DNA of 64,000 nucleotides from Aplidium turbinatum (Eukaryota; Chordata; Ascidiacea; Aplousobranchia; Polyclinidae). The notes under the pieces were generated by a model. That model did no database searches, was not told the origin of the DNA, and saw only the letters and a program-made list of their open reading frames with translations. How positions within the stretch are numbered: the first letter of the stretch is position 1; each line of letters opens with the position of its first letter. The stretch lies in NCBI GenBank assembly GCA_918807975.1, contig OU964931.1, positions 13,898,251-13,962,250 on the forward strand, written 5' to 3'. Position numbers and translations under genes: made by a program. This document shows positions 57,601 to 64,000 of this stretch, one piece after another.

Positions 57601-60065
57601 ATCTATAACAAAAAAAGTGCAGCAGAAAATTTTAATCTGTCCATCAGTGGCCGATCCATCAAAAGGAAGAAATATATAAACTGTATAAACTATCTAAGTG
57701 TAACTTTGGATGAGCGATTGATATGGGATAGTCATATTATTAATCTTAGAAAGCAGCTTGCAAAGGTCTGCGGCATAGCATTTAGGCTGAGATACATTGC
57801 CCCTTTAACAATATTACAAACCTTATATTATGCTTTGTTTCAATCCAAGATCCAATACTTGATTATAAATTGGGGAAGAGCAAACTCTACATTGCTTGCT
57901 CAACTACAAGTGTTACAAAACAAGTTTATTCGATCCTGCTTATTTTTGCCGAGGTCAACAAATACAACTGTTCTTTATCACCAATTTAATGTGCTCAGAA
58001 TTGACGATATTATTAAATTAGAGACTGCAAAATTTATGTACAAATATGTGCACAAAATGCTGCCCCTGGCCTTTGCTGGCTGCTTTATTTTTGTAAACGA
58101 AATTCACCGTCATAAAACCCGTCAGAACCAAAAGAATGATTTATATTTGCCTTCTACAACGTCAAACTCTGGTAAGAAGATGCTATGTTTTAATGGAGTG
58201 AAACTATGGAATCAAGTACCAAAAGAAATAAAAGAAAAGTCTTATAATGTTTTTGAATTTAAATATAAATGTTTATTAAAGAATTTGTACAATGATCACT
58301 CCTGAAACGTATCATCCGCTTATTTCTCTACACAGTTTTTTTATGTTGCCCTGTGTTATTCCATTGTTATTGTATTATGTAAAGTGCTGGTATTGTGCTA
58401 TATATTATATATGTGTTAATGTTCTTAATTTTGGGTCTTTTGTTTAAATGTTTGGGTGGCAGCTGACTTTGGTGACCTTTTAGTCTTTCGCTGCCATCCT
58501 TGTTGTGCGAATTATTTGTGTTTATTGTGTTTTTGCTTTTTGTGTCTTTCTTTTTCGCCAACAAAACAAAAAATAAACTGAACTGAAGTTTGGTGTACAA
58601 CAAATTTTTCGCAGAACGTCTGTCTGGAAAAAAGGTTAGATAGAGTTGACTTCAGCTGGGATGTCGCAAATGATAAATTTTGTAAAAGCAAATTTCAATC
58701 CATTGATGATGATGATCTCCGAGCTTCGTGTGTTGAAATTGACAAGCTCTTTGATGAACAAGTGCCAGCAGTTTCATCTGAATTGCGAGAAGGTAATGTT
58801 TGATTTCTGCACTTTCGTTAAAACCCTACAGCTTTCTATGCTGCAACGAATTAATCTAGGTTAGATATTGAACGGAATGCATTAATTTAAAGACGTTCTG
58901 TAACTGACTAAAGAAATAAAATTAAATGCATTGCTTTTTTCACTAGGTAGGCTATAGCCAAAATGGAAAAGGGGATATTTGTTTCTTGCTTTAGGTTCTG
59001 TATGATTAAAGTCCGTGGTTGAAGTGTTTAAAGAATTCACAGGCTTAAAAGAATTTTATGTAAATGCTGCAATTTTTACTGATTCTCTATGAACAAACTT
59101 TATTCACTTGCTGTAGGTCTTATTCATGGTGATGGGAATGAAGCTAACATTATAGTAACCTGTGACCTAGCAAATAAAGACGATTCACTGCACAATGAAA
59201 AGGCAGAGTGGAAACTAGCTGGTAAATTAAAATTAGATCTACTGAAAGAAATAAGTTGCCAAAACAATACATTTACTTTTATTTCAAGCTCTTCTTATAA
59301 CATGTGGGGAATCAACAAATGCCTATTGTTCATGTAGAATCAATAGCAATGACTATAACAATTTTGCAGTTAAACGTTGCATTTTACCGTTACAATCCTA
59401 CAACAAAAAGAAAAACCTTTCACAAAAATGTACAAGACTATTGAAGAACATAGGCTTGGTTTTAACTGTTGCGCTGTTCTTGGTTGGTTTAAATTGGGCT
59501 TGAGCCTACGACTAACAATCTTTTGTGAAATAAGTATACTTGGCTGATCAACTTTTACTACCGTACTTTACCATATTTTATTTTATTAGCCTACTTGTTG
59601 CAGTGAAAAATATTTTGGTAAAGCATAGGCCTATAGCAGTAGCCTATATTTCATGGATTGCTGTGACGAAGATTAAATGCCTACGAAACGTGATTTGATG
59701 CTATTGCTATACAATCCTTTTCAGGGCTTATCGATTTTGGTGACATGTATGAAGGAAAAATCGTGTTTGAAATTGCAACACTGATGGTATACATGATGAA
59801 TAAAGCTTGGCACAGCAACTTAGATCCAGAAAAAGCTGCAGGAATGGCACTGAAAGGATTTAACAGTGTTTTACCTCTGAACGAAAAAGAGCAAGATGTT
59901 TTGCTCATTTGTGTAATGAAACGAATGGTCGTGTCAATCTGTTCCAGTTCATATGAAAAGAAAAAGGGTTGCCATGAACAAATATCGAAAGATTTATCTT
60001 CAATGAGCAGCCTTGTACAAATGATTTGGAAGAAAAGTAGCTGTAAAAATATATTGTTTTTATAA
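51500..60065 (+). CDS. HYKK: Hydroxylysine kinase (HYKK-like), complete six-exon coding region
   Basis: Exons: 51500-51695, 52129-52236, 53053-53198, 58615-58792, 59117-59221 and 59725-60065. All introns are GT-AG, the phases agree at every join, and the total is 1074 nt or 357 residues (human HYKK has 373). The enzyme phosphorylates 5-hydroxylysine with GTP in lysine/collagen breakdown and has the aminoglycoside phosphotransferase fold. The Brenner motif HGDGNEAN is at residues 213-220, with catalytic Asp215 and metal-binding Asn220. The metal-binding DFG motif (LIDFGD) is at 246-251. Other matches to human HYKK are LFTLLTFMPG (human VRLLTYLPG), FAKLDK, and VFEIATLMVYMM (human VFEVAITIMYMM). 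The ATG at 51500 was chosen because it opens exon 1 and gives the expected length. Intron 3 (5.4 kb) holds a sense-strand LINE. All catalytic residues are present, so the gene looks functional. Confidence 0.93.
52129..52236 (+). CDS. HYKK: HYKK-like exon 2
   Basis: IQIVMSVLYQLFRSGLPVPF and PVMTLSREWVHKAEL align with human ...IIMFLKAAGFPTASV. Acceptor TTTTTTGCAG, donor TTGG|GTAATG. It is too short to stand out as an open frame. Confidence 0.85.
52436..52500 (+). repeat. Dispersed palindromic repeat, copy 6 (best preserved)
   Basis: ACTGATTCAACGTCTGCAGA then CGTTGGATCAATGTAAAAAT forms a near-perfect palindrome around CTGCAG, followed by GACCGGTTTTGCTAGTTGGG. It lies in intron 2 of the HYKK-like gene. 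Confidence 0.7.
53053..53198 (+). CDS. HYKK: HYKK-like exon 3
   Basis: HEKDSYLFTLLTFMPG and MFAKLDKKIM. The acceptor is a T-rich tract ending ATTCAG; donor ATG|GTAGGC. Confidence 0.92.
53319..53517. repeat. Large fold-back repeat, arms about 80 bp
   Basis: AACAAATCAATAGCCTAGCT at the left mirrors AGCTAGGCTATTGATTTGTT at the right (apart from one A-run difference). The arms stay paired through TCAAGTCTGAACCTTAAAA and AATAGCATTTCAATAAA to an AT-rich loop. It is probably a fold-back MITE in intron 3 of the HYKK-like gene; no sure target duplication. Confidence 0.8.
53800..53850 (-). repeat. Dispersed palindromic repeat, copy 7 (reversed)
   Basis: Reading the minus strand: CGTCTGCAGACGTTGAACCA, then ATGTAAAAAGCACTG and GCTAGCTGGG. 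This is the same order of palindrome and right flank as the other copies. Confidence 0.6.
54085..54501. mobile_element. Terminal-inverted-repeat DNA element, about 417 bp
   Basis: The left end CATGGCCACCTGGAGATGCG plus GCCTGATTTGTCACATTTT is mirrored at the right end (AAATGTGACAAATCAGGCCG, then GGTGGCCATG). Inverted repeats are about 42 bp. An internal hairpin CAGACTGTT...AACAGTCTG lies at 54274-54300. No clear target duplication; superfamily unknown. Confidence 0.7.
54985..55044. mobile_element. hAT-like right-end fragment
   Basis: CCCCTGACTAGTGACTACGC followed by CCCTG reads, reversed, as a CAGGGGCGTAGTCACTAG end. No left partner was found. Confidence 0.4.
55045..56434. other. Intron 3 of the HYKK-like gene, nothing recognised before the LINE
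   Basis: AT-rich DNA with short chance reading frames. No exon fits between exons 3 and 4, since their phases already join. Confidence 0.5.
56435..58588 (+). mobile_element. LINE (CR1/L2/jockey-like) with most of its reverse transcriptase, 5'-truncated
   Basis: Three frames in a row encode: the region before the polymerase (KKKFEETKSDSKKTWKII), the fingers (RPISLLPTFAKIFE, ILTPAQHGFREKDST), then CSVFVDLSKAFDTVDH, the catalytic palm GVPQGSILGPLLFLLYVNDL and the FADD box, and the C-terminal thumb up to a stop at 58305. There are two frame changes, at about 56655 and 57172. The last 330-codon frame is intact. The endonuclease end is missing. The 3' UTR ends AAAATAAACTGAACTGAAG without poly-A. 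It is inserted in sense in intron 3 of the HYKK-like gene and looks fairly young, with long intact frames, but not active. Confidence 0.88.
58615..58792 (+). CDS. HYKK: HYKK-like exon 4
   Basis: NVCLEKRLDRVDFSWDV, then a helical segment ending SSELREG. Its acceptor TTTTTCGCAG lies 26 bp past the end of the LINE inserted in intron 3. Donor GAAG|GTAATG. Confidence 0.88.
59117..59221 (+). CDS. HYKK: HYKK-like exon 5, catalytic loop
   Basis: LIHGDGNEANIIV carries the catalytic Asp and metal-binding Asn. It ends EKAEWKLAG. Acceptor TTGCTGTAG, donor GCTG|GTAAAT. Confidence 0.93.
59725..60065 (+). CDS. HYKK: HYKK-like exon 6, terminal
   Basis: LIDFGDMYEGKIVFEIATLM opens the exon with the metal-binding Asp, followed by the C-terminal helices to the TAA stop. 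Acceptor CCTTTTCAG. Confidence 0.95.
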
Positions 60066-60230
60066 AATGCTGAAAATGTGCCTTGGTTAACTTTCCACAA
60101 TATATCCACGAGTCACGACAGAAAGTAGCCTAATAAATTAGTTGCACTTTTACCATGTCTACTGACCGGTGATTTCAAAACTTCGAGAATTTGTTTTAGT
60201 GCTGGTAGGATAAATTGAACTTTGTTGTTA

Positions 60231-60236
60231 AATAAA
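60231..60236 (+). terminator. Poly(A) signal AATAAA of the HYKK-like gene
   Basis: The first canonical hexamer after the stop codon, 166 bp downstream. Confidence 0.65.
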
Positions 60237-60403
60237 AGGGAAGATGTAACATCTTGCGTTTTCAGGTGCTGTTTACTCTTTTTACAAAAAATGTATTCAA
60301 TGTTTTGAAGACGGTTGGGTTAGATTTGTAGATGTGTTTTTGCTAATACAAGTTTTCCCCATGATTTTAATTAAACTATTGTTTTGTAGCCTATATGTCA
60401 CAG

Positions 60404-61013
60404 AATAATGGCCGCTTGACATGTTTAGTTGGTTTGAATCTTTATCCTTGGGCTGGGAAAGCCTTTGGTTGGTTATTTCTGGCAGTTTCACATAGCCTAC
60501 TTGTAATTTTTTTAACCACTTACGCAGGCCCAGTCATCGAAATTGGCAGAGTGAAGTTTCAGATTGTTCTTGTTGCCTGTGAACAGGCCCGGATTTAAGG
60601 GGGAGGGGGCAGAGGTTGCAGGTGCCCTGGGCTCCCTTTTGAAGGGCCCTCCGACGTGGAAAAAATGTGATTTTGTGTTATTATTATTTTTTTTATTCAG
60701 CCTTTGAACTTTCTACAAAATGCTGTGCAGTGCTGGATTCATGCTACTGTAAACGTAGAGGTGGTTTTTCGCGCCCGCCGGCGCAACATTTTTTTTTTTG
60801 CACGGAGGCCCCCAATCTAAAAGTGCCCCGAGCCCCCCATCAGCTAAATCCGGCCCTGCCTGTGAGTTATTCCATATCCAAGGCTGAATAGAGAGCAGTT
60901 TTTGAAAATGTGTTGCTCAAGCGTACATCTCGAGAGCCGAACCAGCGCCTCTAGATCTTGAGGTTTCTTCGTCAAGAAAGTCAGGAGCTTAACCAACTGA
61001 GCTATCCTGGCGA
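60404..61013 (-). mobile_element. tRNA-derived SINE, copy C, split by a hAT miniature
   Basis: On the minus strand it begins GGATAGCTCAGTTGGTTAAG (A-box), then GGCGCTGGTTCGGCTCTC (B-box), then CTGCTCTCTATTCAGCC. It is interrupted by the element at 60584-60858 and ends near GATTCAAACCAACTAAAC. This copy has the best-preserved tRNA head in the window. Confidence 0.85.
60584..60858. mobile_element. hAT miniature (CAGG-CCGGATTTA family), 275 bp, inside SINE copy C
   Basis: Starts CAGGCCCGGATTTAAGG and ends CTAAATCCGGCCCTG. The flanks CCTGTGAA and CCTGTGAG agree at 7 of 8. It is a longer relative of the 71-bp element at 10124. Confidence 0.85.
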
Positions 61014-61578
61014 ATCATACCGGGTTATCGTCAAGCAGTCAACCGAAAAAGTTCCCGAACTCCCAACGGGCTTGTGCCAGGGGAGGGAATGCAACCACAA
61101 GAGCAACGACAGGAATTTATCTTTTGCATCTTTTAAACCTAACTTACAATGAAAACGGAATTGAATTTTGAAATGAAATCAAACGAAAACTTTTAAACAA
61201 AGTTAAGGCAAAGAATTTCGCGTGGAAACGAAATATTTGGCATCATTAATGCAACTGAATGTTTTTTGTTTCAAACTCTATGATTGCAATGGGCAAGATT
61301 TTAAAAGTTCAGTTTGGGTGTTGTTGTAGGCTATTCAGCAGTTGAAGATTTAGAATAGATTAGAAAACAGTTGCCCCAGCTGTTTCACCACCACAGGGCT
61401 CCTTGTCTCAAGCCATCATAAAACCCATCAGGGCTCCTTGTCTCAAGCCCTCAACCAATTCAAGCCTCCAAGTAACTGGATTACAAGCGCAAGCCACAAC
61501 TCCCGACGAAAGTGAGTAGAAAAAACAGCATCTTACGTTTATCTAGAGACGCTCCGCCCACATTGTAACGGTAGCAAC
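61014..61578. other. Intergenic stretch, nothing firmly recognised
   Basis: GGGCTCCTTGTCTCAAGCC occurs twice in near-tandem at 61396-61453. No gene was seen. Confidence 0.45.
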
Positions 61579-62060
61579 CAGGGCTTTGGAGCAGGCATAA
61601 ATGATAACTTGCTCCAGCTTCGTAGCTCTCTTTTATCATAAATTAGGCTCCTGATTCGGAGCTTATTGATACCACTGCTCCGGCCTCCTAAAAGTGCTTG
61701 CATTAAAATAATGACGACATATCAGTTTAATTGCTAAAGCTTAAAATTGCCTGCAGATAGGCCTAACTGTTGCTAAAAATGGCACAACTTTATGAAATTT
61801 AAGGTACTTTCATCAAAATGTCATGAGGAACTGAGTTTCAAAACATATTCGACGTCTGATTAGGCTACGCAAATAATTTCTCAATTTTGTGAAGGGTTGC
61901 TGTTAAATCATGCGAATTCAGCCAATAGTAGTAGCATCTTATGAAATGCATCGGAGCCGGAGCTATTTTTCAAACAACTGGCTCCAGATCCTGCTCCACT
62001 TGAATTTCACGTAGAGCTCCAGCTCCGTTGAAAATGCACGGCTCCGGCTTTAAAGTCCTG
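61579..62060. mobile_element. hAT miniature (CAGGGCTTTGGAGC family), 482 bp
   Basis: Starts CAGGGCTTTGGAGCAGG and ends CGGCTTTAAAGTCCTG. GTAGCAAC is duplicated exactly (61571-61578 and 62061-62068). Multiple GGAGC and GCTCC words near both ends are typical of this group. No transposase. Confidence 0.88.
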
Positions 62061-62219
62061 GTAGCAACTTAACCTGGTGAATTTCAATCCAACTACGAAC
62101 CAATCAGAAGTGGCGCTGTTCGTGACTTTTTGCGTAAACGCAAATGTTACACTTGCGCTTACCTATACAGATTGGGTAGCATGAACAGAGTCTACTACAG
62201 CGCGAAAAGCAGGTAATAG

Positions 62220-62412
62220 GCTTGGTTTGGTTGGTTTTGACCTTTATTCTCGGACTGACAAAGCCTTGATAGGTTATTTTTAGTATGGTAGCCTATACTG
62301 TAGTTTCGTGTAGGCCTACTTGTAGAGGCTTGAAGCATGGCCGGTTAGCGGTTACCGAGATTGACAGAGTGAAGTTTCCGATTGTTAGAGTGTTGTTGCC
62401 GGGGAGTTATTC
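62220..62412 (-). mobile_element. tRNA-derived SINE, copy D, head missing
   Basis: Reversed body and tail of the SINE: on the plus strand it runs from GCTTGGTTTGGTTGGTTTTG to GTTGCCGGGGAGTTATTC. It stops where copy c of the AACTGAA-tailed element begins, so the head was lost or never copied. Confidence 0.75.
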
Positions 62413-62600
62413 AGTTCAGTTTGTTTTTATTTCTGACCATTAGGCTACAATGAAAAAACAATAGCCTATATGCCAAACATAACTGAGGTTTAGAAAAAGG
62501 TAAAAGCGACAAAACGCAGACGTTATAACGTGCATGATACCAAAGCAGAGCAATCAGTTTAAAAATATGGCACGGTCGCAACACCTTGATGGAATATTTT
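62413..62600 (-). mobile_element. Short retroposon with AACTGAA tail, copy c
   Basis: On the minus strand it runs from AAGGTGTTGCGACCGTGCC through GCGTTTTGTCGCTTTTACC to GGTCAGAAATAAAAACAAAC and TGAACTGAA. It abuts SINE copy D. Confidence 0.7.
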
Positions 62601-63011
62601 TAAATTTATATGGAAAAGAGAGAGAAAAAAGGCTAGTAAATTCTTTTTTAACAGTTTAGATAAAAAAAAAAGACAGTTGCTAGCCTATGTTGATCGACCT
62701 TGCTAAAAATGCGATTTGCGACCCTGTTTGGAGACGCGGTCCATAGCCTAGTTTACAAAGCCCTGGCCTACAGGCTACAGTGGATTACAAGAATAAATCT
62801 GAACAAACTAGCACCATAGCAAATTAAATTCCACAACAGACAGGAACCAGCGAAAGACTTATTATTACTATCAGTTATGTCAAGATTAGCAAATTACGTT
62901 TAAACGAAAGTTAGGTTGATGTTCAATAAAAATTAAAAAAAGGAAAAAAAATGTTTATAGCCACAAAAACTTTCAGATGCAAAAGAATAATTCCGGTCAG
63001 TTTCACGAAGT

Positions 63012-63190
63012 TTTCAGTTCAGTTCAGTTGTTTTTTTTTATTTCTGACCATCATATCAAAACAATACACATCAACATAGCAAAGGTCAAGAAAAAGGTAG
63101 AAGCGACAAAACGCGAACGTTAAAACGTGCTTGTGATCGAAGTAAGTTATTGAGTTGAAAAAAATTTGGCACGGTCGCAAGTATTCTTAT
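63012..63190 (-). mobile_element. Short retroposon with AACTGAA tail, copy d
   Basis: Same blocks as copy c: TTGCGACCGTGCCAAATTTT, GCGTTTTGTCGCTTCTACC, TTGATGTGTATTGTTTTG, and the tail CAGAAATAAAAAAAAACAAC plus TGAACTGAACTG. Confidence 0.7.
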
Positions 63191-63357
63191 GTTACATTCT
63201 AAAAATGTTTAAAGCAGAGCTGACATCAATTTTGTTGGAAAAAAAGAACTTCAATAACTTTTATGGCCAGACTGAAATCCGTCTTTTCATTATTGTAGTT
63301 CACTAGTTCTCCGTTTGCACTACACAGCACAGCAACAAACAAAACGTATCAGTCAGA

Positions 63358-63365
63358 TGACGTCA
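63358..63365 (+). promoter_or_regulatory. CRE/ATF site upstream of the 7SL RNA gene
   Basis: TGACGTCA, a perfect ATF/CREB palindrome, at -65 to -58 from the predicted start. The human 7SL gene has an ATF/CRE site in a similar place in its upstream promoter. Confidence 0.75.
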
Positions 63366-63391
63366 CAATATGGGCGGAGCGTCTAGCTAAG

Positions 63392-63397
63392 TATAAG
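63392..63397 (+). promoter_or_regulatory. TATA-like box of the 7SL RNA gene
   Basis: TATAAG at -31 to -26, a fitting distance for an RNA polymerase III upstream promoter. Confidence 0.65.
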
Positions 63398-63422
63398 AAT
63401 GCTTTTTTTTGTTACTGAAACC

Positions 63423-63722
63423 GCCGGGCGTTGTGGCGTGCGCTTGTAATCCAGCTACTTTGGAGGCTTGAGTTGGTGGACGGCTTGAGACTAGGAGCCC
63501 TGCGGCGCCTCGACCTATGTCGATCGGGCGTCCGCGCTAAGCTCGGCGTCAATATGGGTATCTCTTGGGAGCTTGAGGTGTCCAGGTTGTCTAAGGAGGA
63601 ACGTACTGGGCCAGGCCCGCAAGGGAGCAGCTAAAAGTTCCCACGTTGATCAGTAGCGGGATAGCGCCTGTGAATAGGCGGAGTGTCGTAGCCTAGTCGA
63701 CACAGCAGGACCCAATTCTTTT
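63423..63722 (+). ncRNA. RN7SL: 7SL RNA (signal recognition particle RNA) gene
   Basis: The full-length ~300-nt SRP RNA is recognisable from end to end against human 7SL. The 5' Alu domain has GCCGGGCG, GTGGCGTGCGCTTGTAATCC, AGCTACTTTGGAGGCTTGAG and CGATCGGGCGTCCGC. The S domain has TCGGCGTCAATATGG, TTGGGAGC, CAGGTTGTCTAAGGAGG and GTTGATCAGTAGCGGGAT. It closes with GCGCCTGTGAATAGGCG and AGGACCC. A pol III T-run (CTTTT) ends it at 63722. The RNA is the scaffold of the particle that pauses translation and targets secretory proteins to the ER. The complete S domain, upstream CRE and TATA-like box and terminator mark it as a gene rather than an Alu-like SINE. Confidence 0.96.
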
Positions 63723-64000
63723 GTTAATTTACAACGTTGTTTTTTTAAGCCCATGTAAATGGCGCAGACTAACTATGTATTTTTTTTAGCCAAGTCTGGA
63801 TTTTTTTAAAGTGCGTTGTAGTCAAGATAGACTTTAACTCTCACTAGTTGCCGGTTGAATCAGTTCTGTTACTAGCTTGTCAGTTCATAGCTTGTCACGC
63901 CAGTGTCGGAGCACGAACTGTTTTCATCAACATGACGAAAAATCGAACATAATATACTGTAGCCTAAAGGGACAAAACTTTTTGTAAGTTATGCATGAAT
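63723..64000. other. Right-edge flank, nothing recognised
   Basis: Non-coding DNA after the 7SL terminator. No feature is supported. Confidence 0.4.

Noticed and set aside
60950-61013. tRNA gene
   Set aside because: The A-box and B-box belong to the head of SINE copy C; the body continues into SINE sequence instead of a TTTT terminator.
63423-63722. Alu-like SINE instead of a 7SL gene
   Set aside because: The S domain is complete, both ends and the terminator are present, and upstream promoter elements are in place; a SINE would lack the S domain and carry an A-tail.
1-64000. CRISPR arrays, operons, phage or LTR/viral elements
   Set aside because: None seen: the tandem repeats lack spacer structure, the genes are intron-bearing, and no gag, integrase, capsid or long terminal repeat was recognised.

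Overview
The window is animal nuclear DNA: AT-rich, with genes broken by GT-AG introns, and dense with transposon remains. It is most likely from an invertebrate deuterostome, and an ascidian or other tunicate is my best guess. That guess rests on the clear bilaterian orthologues, the intron style, and short words such as GTAGGCTAC and TAGGCCTAC recurring all over the window. The species is inference, not a reading of the sequence. No viral or LTR element and no prokaryotic feature was recognised.

Three genes can be read with confidence. (1) A DCDC2-like doublecortin gene lies on the minus strand (coding 30036 to 7173). It has 13 coding exons that join in frame at every junction to give 809 residues: two doublecortin domains followed by a long acidic tail. 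(2) A hydroxylysine kinase gene (HYKK-like, aminoglycoside phosphotransferase fold) lies on the plus strand (coding 51500 to 60065). It has six exons, 357 residues and intact catalytic motifs. (3) A complete 7SL (signal recognition particle) RNA gene lies at 63423-63722 on the plus strand, with a CRE/ATF site and a TATA-like box upstream. The gene models were built by hand from exon homology, splice sites and phase agreement.

Layout: 1-965, an unrecognised reading frame entering from the left edge, in two frames. 1591-2440, the 3' part of a LINE. 2440-7172, non-coding DNA with a retroposed hairpin element and copies of a small palindrome. 7173-30051, the DCDC2-like gene; its introns carry hAT miniatures, a 49-bp minisatellite and a tRNA-derived SINE. 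30052-51499, intergenic DNA packed with hAT elements (several nested), SINEs, LINE tails and fold-back repeats. 51500-60236, the HYKK-like gene, with a 2.1-kb LINE in its third intron. 60237-63357, SINEs, hAT miniatures and LINE-type tails. 63358-63722, the 7SL gene.

The two protein genes are functionally unrelated (microtubule/cilium versus lysine catabolism) and are about 21 kb apart, so no joint role is implied. The most striking feature is the mobile-element load: at least a dozen hAT-type insertions, most still showing 8-bp target duplications, plus LINE-mobilised short elements with longer target duplications. I found no convincing new multi-gene system. The best leads are a retroposed hairpin small-RNA-like family, a dispersed palindromic repeat, a short element sharing its tail with a resident LINE, and transposon insertions lying next to splice sites.
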